Below, in pieces: positions 24,465-37,100 of a stretch of DNA of 64,000 nt. The stretch's first letter is position 1; each line of letters opens with the position of its first letter. Source of the stretch: Patiria miniata (Eukaryota > Echinodermata > Asteroidea > Valvatida > Asterinidae). The notes beneath the pieces are model-generated. The model saw only the letters and a program-made list of their open reading frames with translations. It ran no database searches and was not told the DNA's origin. The stretch lies in the NCBI RefSeq assembly GCF_015706575.1, contig NW_024037053.1:4030001-4094000 (forward strand), written 5' to 3'. Made by a program: the position numbers and the translations under genes.

Positions 24465-24527
24465 CAACACTATGCGGAGTGCGCTAAGGTCAACTTGGAC
24501 TCGTGTGTTGTCTACGAGAACTTATAA
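24465..24527 (+). CDS. PTPR-A alternative terminal exon 38b
   Basis: After a good acceptor (CCGTGTTCAG) the sequence reads QHYAECAKVNLDSCVVYENL then TAA, in the phase required by exon 37. It is a diverged duplicate of exon 38, keeping HYA, C, NLDS and VYENL while other positions changed. This suggests a functional, mutually exclusive last exon chosen by splicing and poly(A) site. No equivalent was found downstream of PTPR-B. Confidence 0.75.
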   Translation, partial: QHYAECAKVNLDSCVVYENL

Positions 24528-24642
24528 AAACATGACTAATTCGTCATGTGACAACAGCACAAAACTCGTGACTCTTATAAAGTAGGTCAATGGTGATTGA
24601 AAATGTCCCGTTAAGAGTATCGATCGTACTAATAATGGCGGA

Positions 24643-24648
24643 AATAAA
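24643..24648 (+). terminator. Canonical poly(A) signal AATAAA for exon 38b
   Basis: AATAAA lies 115 bp after the alternative stop codon. It is the first canonical signal I see downstream of either PTPR-A terminal exon. Confidence 0.5.
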
Positions 24649-24924
24649 TGCAAGAAGTTTTTAATTAATCTACTGTTCATGCTTTACATGCAGACAGACG
24701 TTGGTTAGGCCTGCATTAGTTATCTCGGATAAAATTCCCTGTAGTGTTTGTAGGCTACAAGTTGGCATCTATCGAGTGTGTTTTCCTCTCGATTGCACAA
24801 TATTTTTAGTCCAAATGTTTTCAAGGACGAGCCCTCCTAAAAGGGGTTTACATGAAAACTGATGATTGCTAAAAAAAACTGCTCAGAATATATTATATTA
24901 CACGAAAACCTTATTTTCAAGTCA

Positions 24925-24952
24925 AGATTGTACTGCTATAGCAGTACAATCT
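24925..24952. repeat. Perfect 28-bp palindrome
   Basis: The arm AGATTGTACTGCTA is followed directly by its reverse complement, giving a full palindrome without a spacer. Confidence 0.85.
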
Positions 24953-27900
24953 ATAGAATACGTCGTGCGCTCAAGAAATGTGAGCGAATGAAGTAGTTTA
25001 AGATTGATAAACTCTTGTGGAAATCATTTTAAAGAATTATAATGTACCCAGATAATGAATCTTAAACCAACTTAAATTACATTTGTGTACGTAAAGATTT
25101 CCATTAAAAAAATGTTTTATTGGTGTATTCTTTGGTTTACATTTTCTCATGGGTACAAATACAAATCTTAAAATGTTTACTCAGCTGCACACCGAAAACA
25201 TACAAAACTGTTGGTTGAATTTATGAGTTTATAGGTTTATTTAAAGTATACTGTGGCAGCTATAAGAGGAAGCAGCTTTTGTGAGAAAGGACATCGGCTT
25301 CCGGTTCTAATGGAAACGGTTTATAAGCTACCTCATGTAGTTTATAACTAACCCACTTCATATTTTGTCTGAATATGAGTATACATTTCATATAACACTG
25401 GACATATACCCTGTTTTACATTATAAATGTTTTTTTTTTTTTCATTCAGTTGTTTTTATAACAGAATTTTAGTTTATCTTTAATTCATCGGTATAATTAT
25501 TCGGAATTTTGCTAATTACGCAATGTAATCCGATTCAGAAATGACTTGCAATTAACGAAGAAGTTTCAACTTCACACATGTAGGCCTATTATACCTTCCT
25601 CACTTCTTGATTTGTCGGACTATGGGTATCTATAATCATAATACTGCACTGGATACTCAGTCTATTGATTCAATTAATGGTTTCATCCGTTTGTTTTTGA
25701 TTACTACGGTTACGGTTTCATCGGTAAACGGGAATTTTCAATATAAGCAATGTACTCAGATTGAGAAATAAAATGAGGTAATGCGTTAATCAAAATATTT
25801 TGGTACCATGTATAGCTGTTCTGCTAGCTTATTTTTTTCTCACTCCATGCCCGAAAATGATATCGCAGTTTTGATGGCAAAAGGTTCAAATTTATATCCG
25901 AAAAGGACATCACTCATTCTAGAAATTAGGAAAATTGTAATCTAAAGACAAGGTTGAGACGTGTCGTCTTTAACTACGTTGAAGTTCATTGACCAACCCA
26001 GATTAACTTTACCACAATAAATTAAGTAACAGATAAAAGATAAATAAAATAAACAGCCATACTTCCTTATTCCATGTAAAACGATGCGTCCCTTTGTGAA
26101 GAAAATGGTCTTAAAAATAATTGCAACATCTTGTTCTTGACCAAAAAACCTCATTGCAAAATGAATCATGATACAGCAATACCCCACACAAAAAGTGCAT
26201 TATTTTGTGATACACATGTGGTGTCAGTAAATCAAATAACACAAATATACGATAAAATAACGGCACTTCCCAGTCAAATATACAATAGGCCTATACAGCC
26301 ATATTTCCTTATTCGAAATAACTCGAACTTGCTTCTCTTAGCTTTGTGCGGCAAAATGTGCTCCTAAAAATACCGCAATATTTGTTTTCCTTGCACAAAA
26401 AGTCCGAATTCCAGAAAAGAATCGTGACAAGGCAATAACACAAAAAAGCCATCAGTTTGTGACTATAGTGCCAAATAAATATACGAAAATAGAGGTTTTC
26501 ATCCGGCCATTTATGAGTTCTTGAAATTATACGTTGTCACTTGCAATGATGTTATTTCTTAAATTAATAGAAAATACCAATCAAGTTTTATTTAAACAGT
26601 TTGCAATGTTAATCTATACATTGCGGTTTTTTCCATTGTTAAAAAGTAATTTGTTTCGTACATGAATATGAACACAACAAAGAATCAAAAAACGAATACT
26701 AACCCAAAAAACCACAGAATAAGGAAAATAATGGTAAATTCTGAGAGGAAAACATTGCGTTTACAATTGGAATGATTCCAAAAGGATGTTGAAGACTTGT
26801 CTCAACTTGGTTTACTTCCGAGCAGAAACAAACATGACTCGGCGTTTGCTTACTTGTACAGGGTTAAGATCACTTTTAGTTTTGGTTTGTAATTAAATAA
26901 TGACGTTAGCCAACTCTACATGGATATAACACACGTGGGTCGAACTGTGAACTCCCCTTCCTTGATACATGTACGTATATTGTTATAGATAATATTTAAT
27001 TGATCATGAGTGGGTTTTTTTAAAGTCCGGTGTTGGCGGTGCAGGACAAAGTTCAAAGTGAAACATTTATGTCTCTCTGTCGCAAAATGTCAAAAGAAAT
27101 TATGATCACTATTTAATGAAGTCCATCACTTTTAATGCCACTTTGTCAATTTCAGTTTCAGATAAATTGCAAAATGTTATTCAATATGTGACTTTTAATT
27201 TCCTAATAATGATACATGGACACGTGTAATAAGCTCTTCAAAGACCAAAGTGGTTCAGAAATACACCAGGTTTTGACTCATTGCTTCCGTATAATTATTA
27301 TTATTTTTTATGTAATGGCTTATTTCAATCTCCCATCGCAGCCAGAAGGCTGAATTGTGGGCAGCGTTACATTTAAAATATTAAAAAGCAGACGGAGGTA
27401 TAAACATGACGCACAAACATTATTTATATGTTGGGAAGGTCAATTTTTTGGTTATATTAAAAAAAAAATACATATTCACTCCACCTTGCTCTTATTTTAA
27501 TGTTAGCCCGCAACAATGAGACTTCCTTGCTATCGGCATACGCGATTTTCAGGCCTTAAAAACTAAGGGTTTGAAACAAAATAATGAGTTGACTGTGAGG
27601 TGCTTGTATTGTTTGTTATGCAACTAGATATGCACCATGTGATTTAGATTCCTGTCAATTTTTCACTCATTTATTCATTCTTTGACAATTTATGGTTTTG
27701 GTGATTCTCGTATTTTAATGAGATGTTTCGATAGAAGGAACTAACTGTGCTCGGTCGACCAGGAAGTAATTGAGGCATTATTTGCTGTCCGTGCTATGGA
27801 ACTCCACACAATAAATACACAGTCACTTTTAATCGAGCAGCAGTATATGAGCAGCAGCAGCACGATCCAGGGTCCCCTTGATGTGAACTTGCATACAAAG

Positions 27901-28034
27901 AAAAAATTGAAAGGGCTTTGAAAACAGTATTAGCTACGCCACGCTTGAGGGGAAACAGGGGTTGTTCACCGGGCTCGGTGGTAGAACGTTGAAATAACGG
28001 AACTTCGTGTAGGCCTATATGTGTAGGCCTAACA

Positions 28035-28107
28035 ATGGCGTCGGTTTTACGCTGGGATCGTTTAGGTGTACTGCTGTTGTTGATGGACGCCTGTCTTCTC
28101 AATGGAG
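28035..28107 (+). CDS. PTPR-B exon 1: signal peptide
   Basis: Encodes [20 protein letters not shown], a secretory signal peptide almost identical to that of copy A, with the same length (73 nt), donor and phase 1. Confidence 0.88.
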
Positions 28108-31100
28108 GTAAACAAGCTAAAAGTTGATTTTCTCTTTAAGATCATTTCTCTGTTTTAAAAATCAATCGTTTTAAATACAATAGTTATCTGTGACTACGTG
28201 AACGTAGATTGTATTTTCTCTTTCCTATTTTTCTTGCACAATACCTGTCATGCACTCGATAATGTTATGATCATAAGGTGCCCCTTTCAAATCCAATTTT
28301 ACATTAAGAGTTTGAACCACTGATCAAGTGTTCAGAATGCTTTGATAATTTCCCACTGAAATTTCACAAACGGCATCGGCTGCTTTTAAAATTTTCTCTG
28401 CTGCGTATAATTATGTGCGCTCGGACTCTATAATCATGACACACATGTATTTGGTTCAAGACGATTTTTTAAGGGGTCACTGTAATTTTCGTTCATACTG
28501 TACTTAATGAGTCGACATTATAACTGACATTGATATTATACGCTTGTAATGTATATATGTATGCTTTGTTTTAGATTTGCTATAATTAATTTAAAAAGCA
28601 TCTACATGAGCAAAGCCAAAATCATACCCATTAAAGCCACGAATCAAACATTTCTAATGGATCCGGCGACACATATTTCTTCGCTCTCTCTGTTTCAGAG
28701 GTTATACTATAGACCAACTCCGACAATGTAGGGGGAAAAAGACCCAAACGTATTTACGAAGTTTGTTGGGGTGAAATCTCCCTCTGTCACCAACTTACCC
28801 ACTTACTCGCTCAATCACTTATTATCGTATATTTGAACTCATAGTGCTATCCTTGAATGTGGTTGGGAAACCGGCCAATCAGAGCTCAACTGCTCCAGAT
28901 GTTAGTGGCGAAACCTTCGTGGCAGGGAACGCTGTGGATGGAAATAAGTTAAGCACACTTTCGCATACGGGTAAGTTAATTACTGGACGTAGATGTATCG
29001 AACCAATATATTTATTCATTTTGATACGAGATACCCGCTTTTGCAATTTGATTGGTACGACCATTTCTTTACAAACTGAATAAGAATGGAGATGATAACG
29101 GTGACCTCAACGATCCGAGGAAGTTCAGAAGTTTACGCGACGACTCACTGTCTGAATCGTTCTGTTACTCGTATAGGCCCTAACTTATATTGTTTAGCAT
29201 AATGGAAAAACTGAAATACATTTGTGAAGTAGCTCCAAATGTATGATTCTTTTCTATCACAACAATTTCCTTGGTTTGGCGATATAAATACTGTACGGTG
29301 AGAGGAACCTATATTTTTATTATAAACATTCACCACCGTTCCTTATATTTATGCAATACAAGCGAAATAGTCCCATCACTTTACAAAATAGGGCCTGACC
29401 TAGAACTAATTGCAACAGAATTTATTTAATCACTGTCAGGCCCAGGAAGTTATATTGTTTAACATACTAACAATCTGATTTCATCCAACCAGTGCAAGCT
29501 TTTATTCAGTTTTTCATCACACGCACATAGGCATGAGGCGAGCTTTACTTTAAGTTTTAGGGATATTATAAGACATCCCGGATTCATGAGTTTGTTTATT
29601 TAGAAATTTATGTCTCTGGTAAAAGTTGTTCAATTTCAAAATGTTCTTAAATTTATCCTCAAAAAACATAAGCGAAAAAAAATAGAATGGAATTTCTAGA
29701 AGTTAAAATTTAGCCGAAGTGAAAGCATTACATGAAAGAAATTAGGCAATATGACAATTGTAAACAAATCATAAAACGTGCCAATCCCTTACGCTGGGTG
29801 GGGGGGGGGGGTTCTCAATCGAACCTCCCTGCCCGCATGCCAGTGAGTTCATTTGCTTAAAGTAATAATAGGCTAGATCTGCCTCATGGCTTCATGACGT
29901 TAACATACATATTAATTTATTTTATTTTTTTTATAATACAATTAGATACAAATACAAATAACAAAAAAAAATAATTATTGGGAAAAGGTGACATTAAGTA
30001 CAAGAATTTTGGACGGTGTAAACCCTAAAAAAAAAAAACCTTAACAAATCTTTAGAAAAATATTTCCAGGCCTAATACCAAAAGATAGTAAAACGGTGTA
30101 GTTTCGGGCCCCGTTCCGTTAAGGAAACACAAATATCTGTTGTTACTCGTACGTCTTTAAAGTTTTAGCCTAGGCCTCTCTGCAAAAAAATAAATAAATA
30201 CACAAAAATAACTTGTGAGAGCATTCCATTTTCTTCATAGAACTAACTGATCCCACTTGGGAAAAATGTTGCAACCTGACGCCACTTCATCAGCGGTTGA
30301 GTACAAAAGATATGGAGAGTCAAGACAACTTTCAAAGTATTTCCTAAAAAAAAATTGGAAATATATCTCAGTCCCAGATTCATGTCTTGTCATTTTTTGG
30401 CAAAGACTGACCTACACTGAGATGATTATGAATAAAAAAAAAGTGGCGTCAGGTTTCAACATGTTTTGCCCACAATTATTTTAAAACGTAATCTCAATAC
30501 AGAAGTCTGTTTAGGAATTCGGAATTCATTTCTTATGAACCTCATTTGCAAAACTGGACTAAGTAGGAGTCCGTATTGTAGTACACTTTCACCCCAGAAG
30601 AAAAGTGTTCCACGATTCCAAAAGTCTTCCAAATTTAATTTTAGAATGATAAAGAAATATTTCATTTTGGTCATGGAAGAAAAGATGTGACCCAAACTAA
30701 AGAGCGAGGACCGTAACAAAAATAACGACGCAAAAAGCTGCATACGCGAAAGGCCTAACTCGTCATTACATCCCACTGGCGTTCCTGCACGGCAGGCATG
30801 TCGTTTTTGGAAAAGTTTTCATTGCCGCTAAGTGTCAAAAGCTGTTTCTTTGGGACTTTTGGACGGCAAACAGGACGAATGAACAAAATGTTCTAACGAC
30901 AACCATGGATTTTTCATGATCAGCTTTTGTTCTGTCCAAACTGCGAAAACTGCCGGCATATCGCAAAAATCCATGATGGCGGCCACTTTTTTAGCATCGT
31001 GGAAGTGCCGCATTCATACTTGTTCATGATGCGCTAGCGGGCGCTACTTAATTTGCAAAGGTCATTGTCATAGACTTACCTTGACCCACCCACCCACAAT

Positions 31101-34100
31101 TTGAAAAAAAATCTAAATTAAAAAATATTGAAAATTTTTAATGGCCCCTTAAGAATATTGTTTCCGACAGACAGTCGTCGATGCTGCAGTTAATCGCATG
31201 TGGGTCATTGATCCTAAACATTAGCCTTCATAGTGCATGTAAATCGAAACATGTAACCAGACTAATCAAGAAAGTGCGCTCTCCATTGTTCAGGTACAAA
31301 AGGCCTACATTTTTATCTTCAAAGGTGCTTGGAAAAACACCTTTACAGTTTAAATACATTTTGGTTTTCATTTGATAAAAATACCACTTATACATAAAAA
31401 GTCAAAGACTTAAATAATTCAGTTTTGCAAGATTACGATAAAATTTACGAATGTATACGGGCAATTCTCCATGGGAGAGCAAAAAATGTCAAAAATAAAT
31501 ATTTACATATTAAACCTTTTTTGTACTTTTCCCAGACCTCAATTAAATGGGGAATTCAGTTCAAAAAACGAAATTGAAAAAAAATACATATTTCTGGTAA
31601 AAACAGTGATTTTTGCAATTTGTGATTAAAAACGTTCAGATTTGGTAAAAAAATAAAATTTTGTGTATGTATTACTTTCTGAGTTATAGGGAAAAGATTT
31701 GATTTATTTTATGATGTTACAAGTTACTAACATTACTCAGGGTCATTAAAAAAAAATCTAAAAAAATAAATATATATATATATATAGTGTAGGCCTTCAT
31801 TTAAAAATGTCAAAATTAGCACATAATTCCGTTACCGAAAAAATGGCAAAAGTTACCTATTTCACAAATTTTCTTGTTTTTTTTCTTCAAATCATGTATG
31901 TAAACATAAATGAAAAATAAAAAATTTAAAATAGTAATTTCTTGGCATTTTTCCAAGTGGTAACGGAATTACGAAATGGTAACGGAATTACGGTAACGGA
32001 ATTACGCATGCACAAAGTATGCACATTTTCTCCAAATTATGTACATGACATATTAAATAGGAGATTTGCATGTAACCTTGGACAATAACTTTAAATACTA
32101 AATTACTTGTTAAATCATTTCCCTCTTTAATTTGTAAATAATCAGGTGTTCCATTGATATTTTTTACTTTTAGTTTTTCTTTTTTACTATTTAAAAAATG
32201 CTAATAGTTGTTTGGATGCTTAAAGGGAATATACAACATTTTCAAACATCAGAAAATAAAACTACCAAGTTTTTACGAAATACCTTGCTAGGATGTTGGT
32301 AAATGACAGTCTAAAGCATCCTGTAAACTTATGGCACCTGGTGTGAAGTAATTTTCAAGAAAATTATATTTTTGTATACATTTCCAACGGTGGTCGGCCG
32401 ACCACCGTTGGAAAAACCTAACTATTTTTCAACTACTGCTCCAACTTTACAAAAACTCTTTCCAGTCCAAATTTTGTTTGCTATTTGTTACATGTTCATG
32501 AACGGGTGCAGGCCAGCTAGTCTGGTTCCCTTACCCTCCAATTTTCCGGCATCTATAAATTGATCCATTTTACCTTTAGTGGAGTCAAGGAACCAGACTA
32601 CTTGAACAGTTTTGTTTTTCTTGGTTTTTCCAGCATTTTCGAACGCAAAACTTCAAACATGTCAGTGTAACAAATATTTGATCTATTATACTAACCCCTC
32701 AAATAGTTCATTTCTTGAAATTACAGCAAAAGCCAATGATGTACATTCCCTTGAAATACATGTGTTGCCAAAGCCGTTGTCTGGTACCCACAGAAAATAT
32801 ATTCCACAACAAGTATATGAAAGTTGAGTACCAGACTGTATTTGTACTTCTACTTGGCATAACTTAACATCTTCCCTTGCTCAGAAATGCCAACTAGTGC
32901 AGTTTTATTGTATTTTCCACGATAAACTAGTGAAATACGATAATACAATTGTTCATAGTAAAATTCGATTTTCGGTAAAAAGAAATATACATATATACAT
33001 TGCTTTCATTTGACCTTGACCTTTGACCTAAAAAATGAAGCCCAGACATGTTTAGGCCTACATTTACATTTTGATCTGCCGATTTTTCACTTAGCTTTCT
33101 CCTTGTGGCATTTTATAAACTTCTAAAATTTGTATTGTGATGAGTTTATGTTGAATTCAATGTAAAAGTATTGCATTTACCTATTACATGTAAACCTATG
33201 GCGTAATTCCGTTACCGCCCAGGCGTAATTCCGTTACCGTGATTAAAATGCAAATTATGAAAAGAGTGATTATTTTTTCAACATTGTTCTGCATTGTAGT
33301 TAACAACACCCCTGAACTCTACAAATAACAGGTAGTGTCCAATTTTAAAATTTCAAAACTTCAGAGAGTTTTATTAATTTACGCGAGAACTCAAATATGC
33401 TTGTCCTCTGTCCGTAATTCCGTTACCGATATTAAGCTCCGCCCCTTAAAGGGTAATCTTGTGGGATTTTTTTTTTTTAGTGGTCAATCAATTCTACTGG
33501 GTCTTGGCTCCCTTTCCATGTTTAGATTAGTTGCCTAGCATAGAACATATTTTCTTGGGAAAGAATAATCCTTGACAAAGTGACAAAATTCCGTAATTCC
33601 GTTACCAAAGAATTGCCCATACCAAGCTTTAACGTAATCATTCTAAAATTGAAATTAAATTCAAATTAAAGATTATTCAATAAATTAAAACTTAAAACAG
33701 CAAGAAGAAAACAATGTTAACAATTGGCGTTCGTCCCCGTGTATTAAAACAGAACAAAAATGACAAGTGCAAAAATGGACATAGAATTAAGGGCATATGA
33801 CAAGAGCGGCAATAAAATGATGGATTGGAATTTGCAGTTAACCTAATGAGTTTGAGAATGCTGAATTCAGCATCTGTACCATGGATGGTACCGGTGAGTC
33901 TTTGTATTTTTGAATTCTTATTCGTAGATTTTATTAAATTTTGTGTGCTTCTTATTTCTATTGGAAATAGGAAAGGACTTCGCAAATTTCAGAACCAGTT
34001 GTTCGCATATTTGGAATAATGACTAAATATTAAACAAATTCCATGAGATCGTGATAGGACAAGACAGTATTCAATTAAATAATTAAACGCCAATTCTTCT

Positions 34101-37100
34101 TTTTTTTTTCTTGGAGCTTGGATTTCCGTAATTCCCGATGACCACACAACCACTGCAGATTCCAGTATTGAACGAATAACAAGATTTGGCGTGGACGAGA
34201 CGAAATCGAATACTCCGCGATGAAAACGTGTGCTCGTTGTTTGAATTTGCTTCATCCGAATTTAAATTTTACCGACAAAGACGAAATTAAAAATTGGAAG
34301 TGCACTAAATCGATGTTGATAGACGAATTAGAATATTAGAAACGATGAATTCGAATTATAAACGTATAAAATAGCCGGGAAAACCTATATTACAATAAGA
34401 TCAAGAACTTCAAATTGATTTTTTTTTTTAATTTACTGAGGATGTAAAGTCGACGTGAAGCCATACTGACACTCTGTTGAACTTGCCGGTCATCATCATC
34501 ATTAACTTGCAATTGACTGGGAAAAACCTGATTACGAAGAAAAGAAATCTGCATAGCCTTGCATTTCAAAGGATTTTATTTCATATCGTTTACATTACAC
34601 CAGTCCACAAGTGTGTTAACATCAGATTGCAAATTTGACTGTTCACCTCTGGGAACAATCTCAACTACACTGAGATCATCAACATACTTCCACTGGAGAG
34701 AAAAATAGGAGATTTTTCACATGTTCTATGTTTATTGGCTGTTACGGCACTTTTGCCGAAACAGCCTTTGTTTTCGTTAAGATTTTTATTTTTGGCTGTT
34801 TCGGCACTTTTGCCGAAACAGCCTTTGTTTTCGTTAGAGTTTTTTTTTTTTTTTTTCCCCCTTCTTTTTCAGCCATCGCCCATAGCATTTGTACACGTTT
34901 TCACAGTGGAAGGCACTTTGGGCACTAAAATCAATCCGATTGACTTTATACTTGGCACACACTTAGACCAGCATCTGAAGTTGTGGGCCGAACATTGACG
35001 TCATGGTGACGTCATCGACTAATCTATTATAGAATTTTGAATATTTAATTTTTCCCATAGACTTTGTACACAGAAATCAAAACAATTGTCGATTTTCAAA
35101 GGGCATTTTTTACTCTTTGCCAGTAATTCATTTGCACCGATCTTTGTCCAAGCAAAGACCCTAATTCAAACAACATTGTGTAATGATAACGTCATGATGA
35201 CGTCATCCGGTGTGTATTTATAGGCAATTACATTGTGACAATTTTAATATTTAAAAATGCATAAGAAATCAACCGTATGCGTCCGCAGCATTCTGTTATC
35301 GGCAAGTGGTAGAGTAGGTTGAGGTCTTTATTTCATTCAGTGTGCGTGAAATCACGTGACCCTTGCTTCCGGTCGAAAAAGGCCAAAACCGGAAGTGGCT
35401 TATTATTTGAAAATGGTAATAGATATGAACTTGCTTTTAATGGTGTTAGTCTCTTGGCTAAAAATATTCTTCAAATCATCTACCAATGACGTCATGCAAT
35501 CTTCGAGCGCCCTCTAGCGACAGGTTGAAAATTTGCAAAAATGTATTTTGAATAGATGTCTGTGGCAAATTTGTTGGAATCGCCTAAATATTGGTGTATT
35601 TGATGACCTTGACCCACTTAAGACGTGTGCGAAGCTTTAGACGAATTACGTCATCAGACCGGAAGTTATAATCAAAAGACCTTTTTTCATTTGAAAATTC
35701 CTGAAAAATCAACCATGGCAGTTTTTATGTTAGTTTTACTTTAATTGTCGATTTAGGGGTAGGTCTAAAACATTTCAAAGCTTCGAGGCAGTAAGCGAAC
35801 TTGGACATGCCCTGCGCACGCTTAAAAACTTCAGGTTGACAATACCTCTGCTCTAAAACATGCACAGAACGTCTATGTACATACACGTACGTTACGCACA
35901 TACATCGTATGTCAGTCAGCTGCAGCCTGCAGAGCACGTGTTGCCGAGGTCAAATCCTTTCCACATCACAGTGACCGTTTTAGCCGATTTTCGGCTTACT
36001 TTGACAGATTTTATGTTAACGGTGTTAGTCTCTTGGCTAAAAGTATTCTTCAAATCATCAACCAATGACGTCATGCAATCATCGAGCGCCCTCTAGCGAC
36101 AGGTTGAAAATTTGCAAAAAGAAAGTTATTTTGAATAGATGTCTGTGGCGAAGTTTGTCGGAATCGCCTAAATATTGGTGTATATGATGAACTTGACCCA
36201 CTTAAGACGTGTGCGAAGTTTAAGGCGAATGACGTCATCAGACCGGAAGTTATAATAAAAAGATCCTTTTTCTTTTGAAAATTCCCGAAAAATCAACCAT
36301 GGCAGTGTTTTAATATGTTAGTTTTTACTTTAATTGTCGATTTAAGGGTAGGTCTAAAACATTTCAATGCTTCGAGGCAGTAAGCGAACTCGGACATGCC
36401 CTTCGCACGCTTAAAACTTCAGGTTGACAATACCTCTGCTCTGAAACATGCACAGAACGTCTACATTTGTATATGTACATACACGTACGTTAACAGCCTG
36501 CAGAGCACGTGTTGCCGAGGTCAAATCCTGTCCACATCACAGTGACTGTTTTAGCCGATTTTCGGCTAACTTTGACAGATTTTATGTTCATGCATGCGCA
36601 TAGTCAGGGACGTATAATACAAAATCATAATGCCGAAAAGCCCTATGTTACGTATTTAAAGGTGCACTTTTTCTGCAGTGGGATTTTCCACAATTCTTTT
36701 CCTATACAACACTGATATCTTACTGAGTAGTTCTTAACTTCAGCCGAGAATTACTATGAGAAGGAAAGAGAAATCGTATTTTTTTTCGCGCTGTTATTCG
36801 ATTGAACATATTCCTAAGGGTCAGAATATCAAGTAATATTTCATAAAAATGTTTCAGTTCAAGGCAAATTACAAATTTAAAGGTGCAATTTTTCTGCAGT
36901 GGGATTTTTTTTAGCCCGTTAACTTTGTACACGTGTTAGCCCATTGACTTTGTACACGTTTTCAAGCCACCATTTCTATAACTTGGCGATCTGGAATCGT
37001 CATCAATGTTACAGCCAAGGAAGACACTCATACAAAAATTATGCCAAGACTATGACGTCATGATGACGTCATCACCTAATTTATGCTAAAGTAAATTGTC

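Larger units (their letters stand above)
24528..28034. other. Intergenic spacer between the tandem PTPR genes
   Basis: No supported gene. The part from about 26.33 kb to the PTPR-B start codon aligns with the first 1.7 kb of the window and is the duplicated upstream region. The left part is AT-rich unique-looking sequence with a perfect 28-bp palindrome at 24925-24952. Confidence 0.6.

Noticed and set aside
35725..36096. Open frames in the 575-bp tandem units
   Set aside because: Frames are not kept between the two units and match no known protein; repeat noise.
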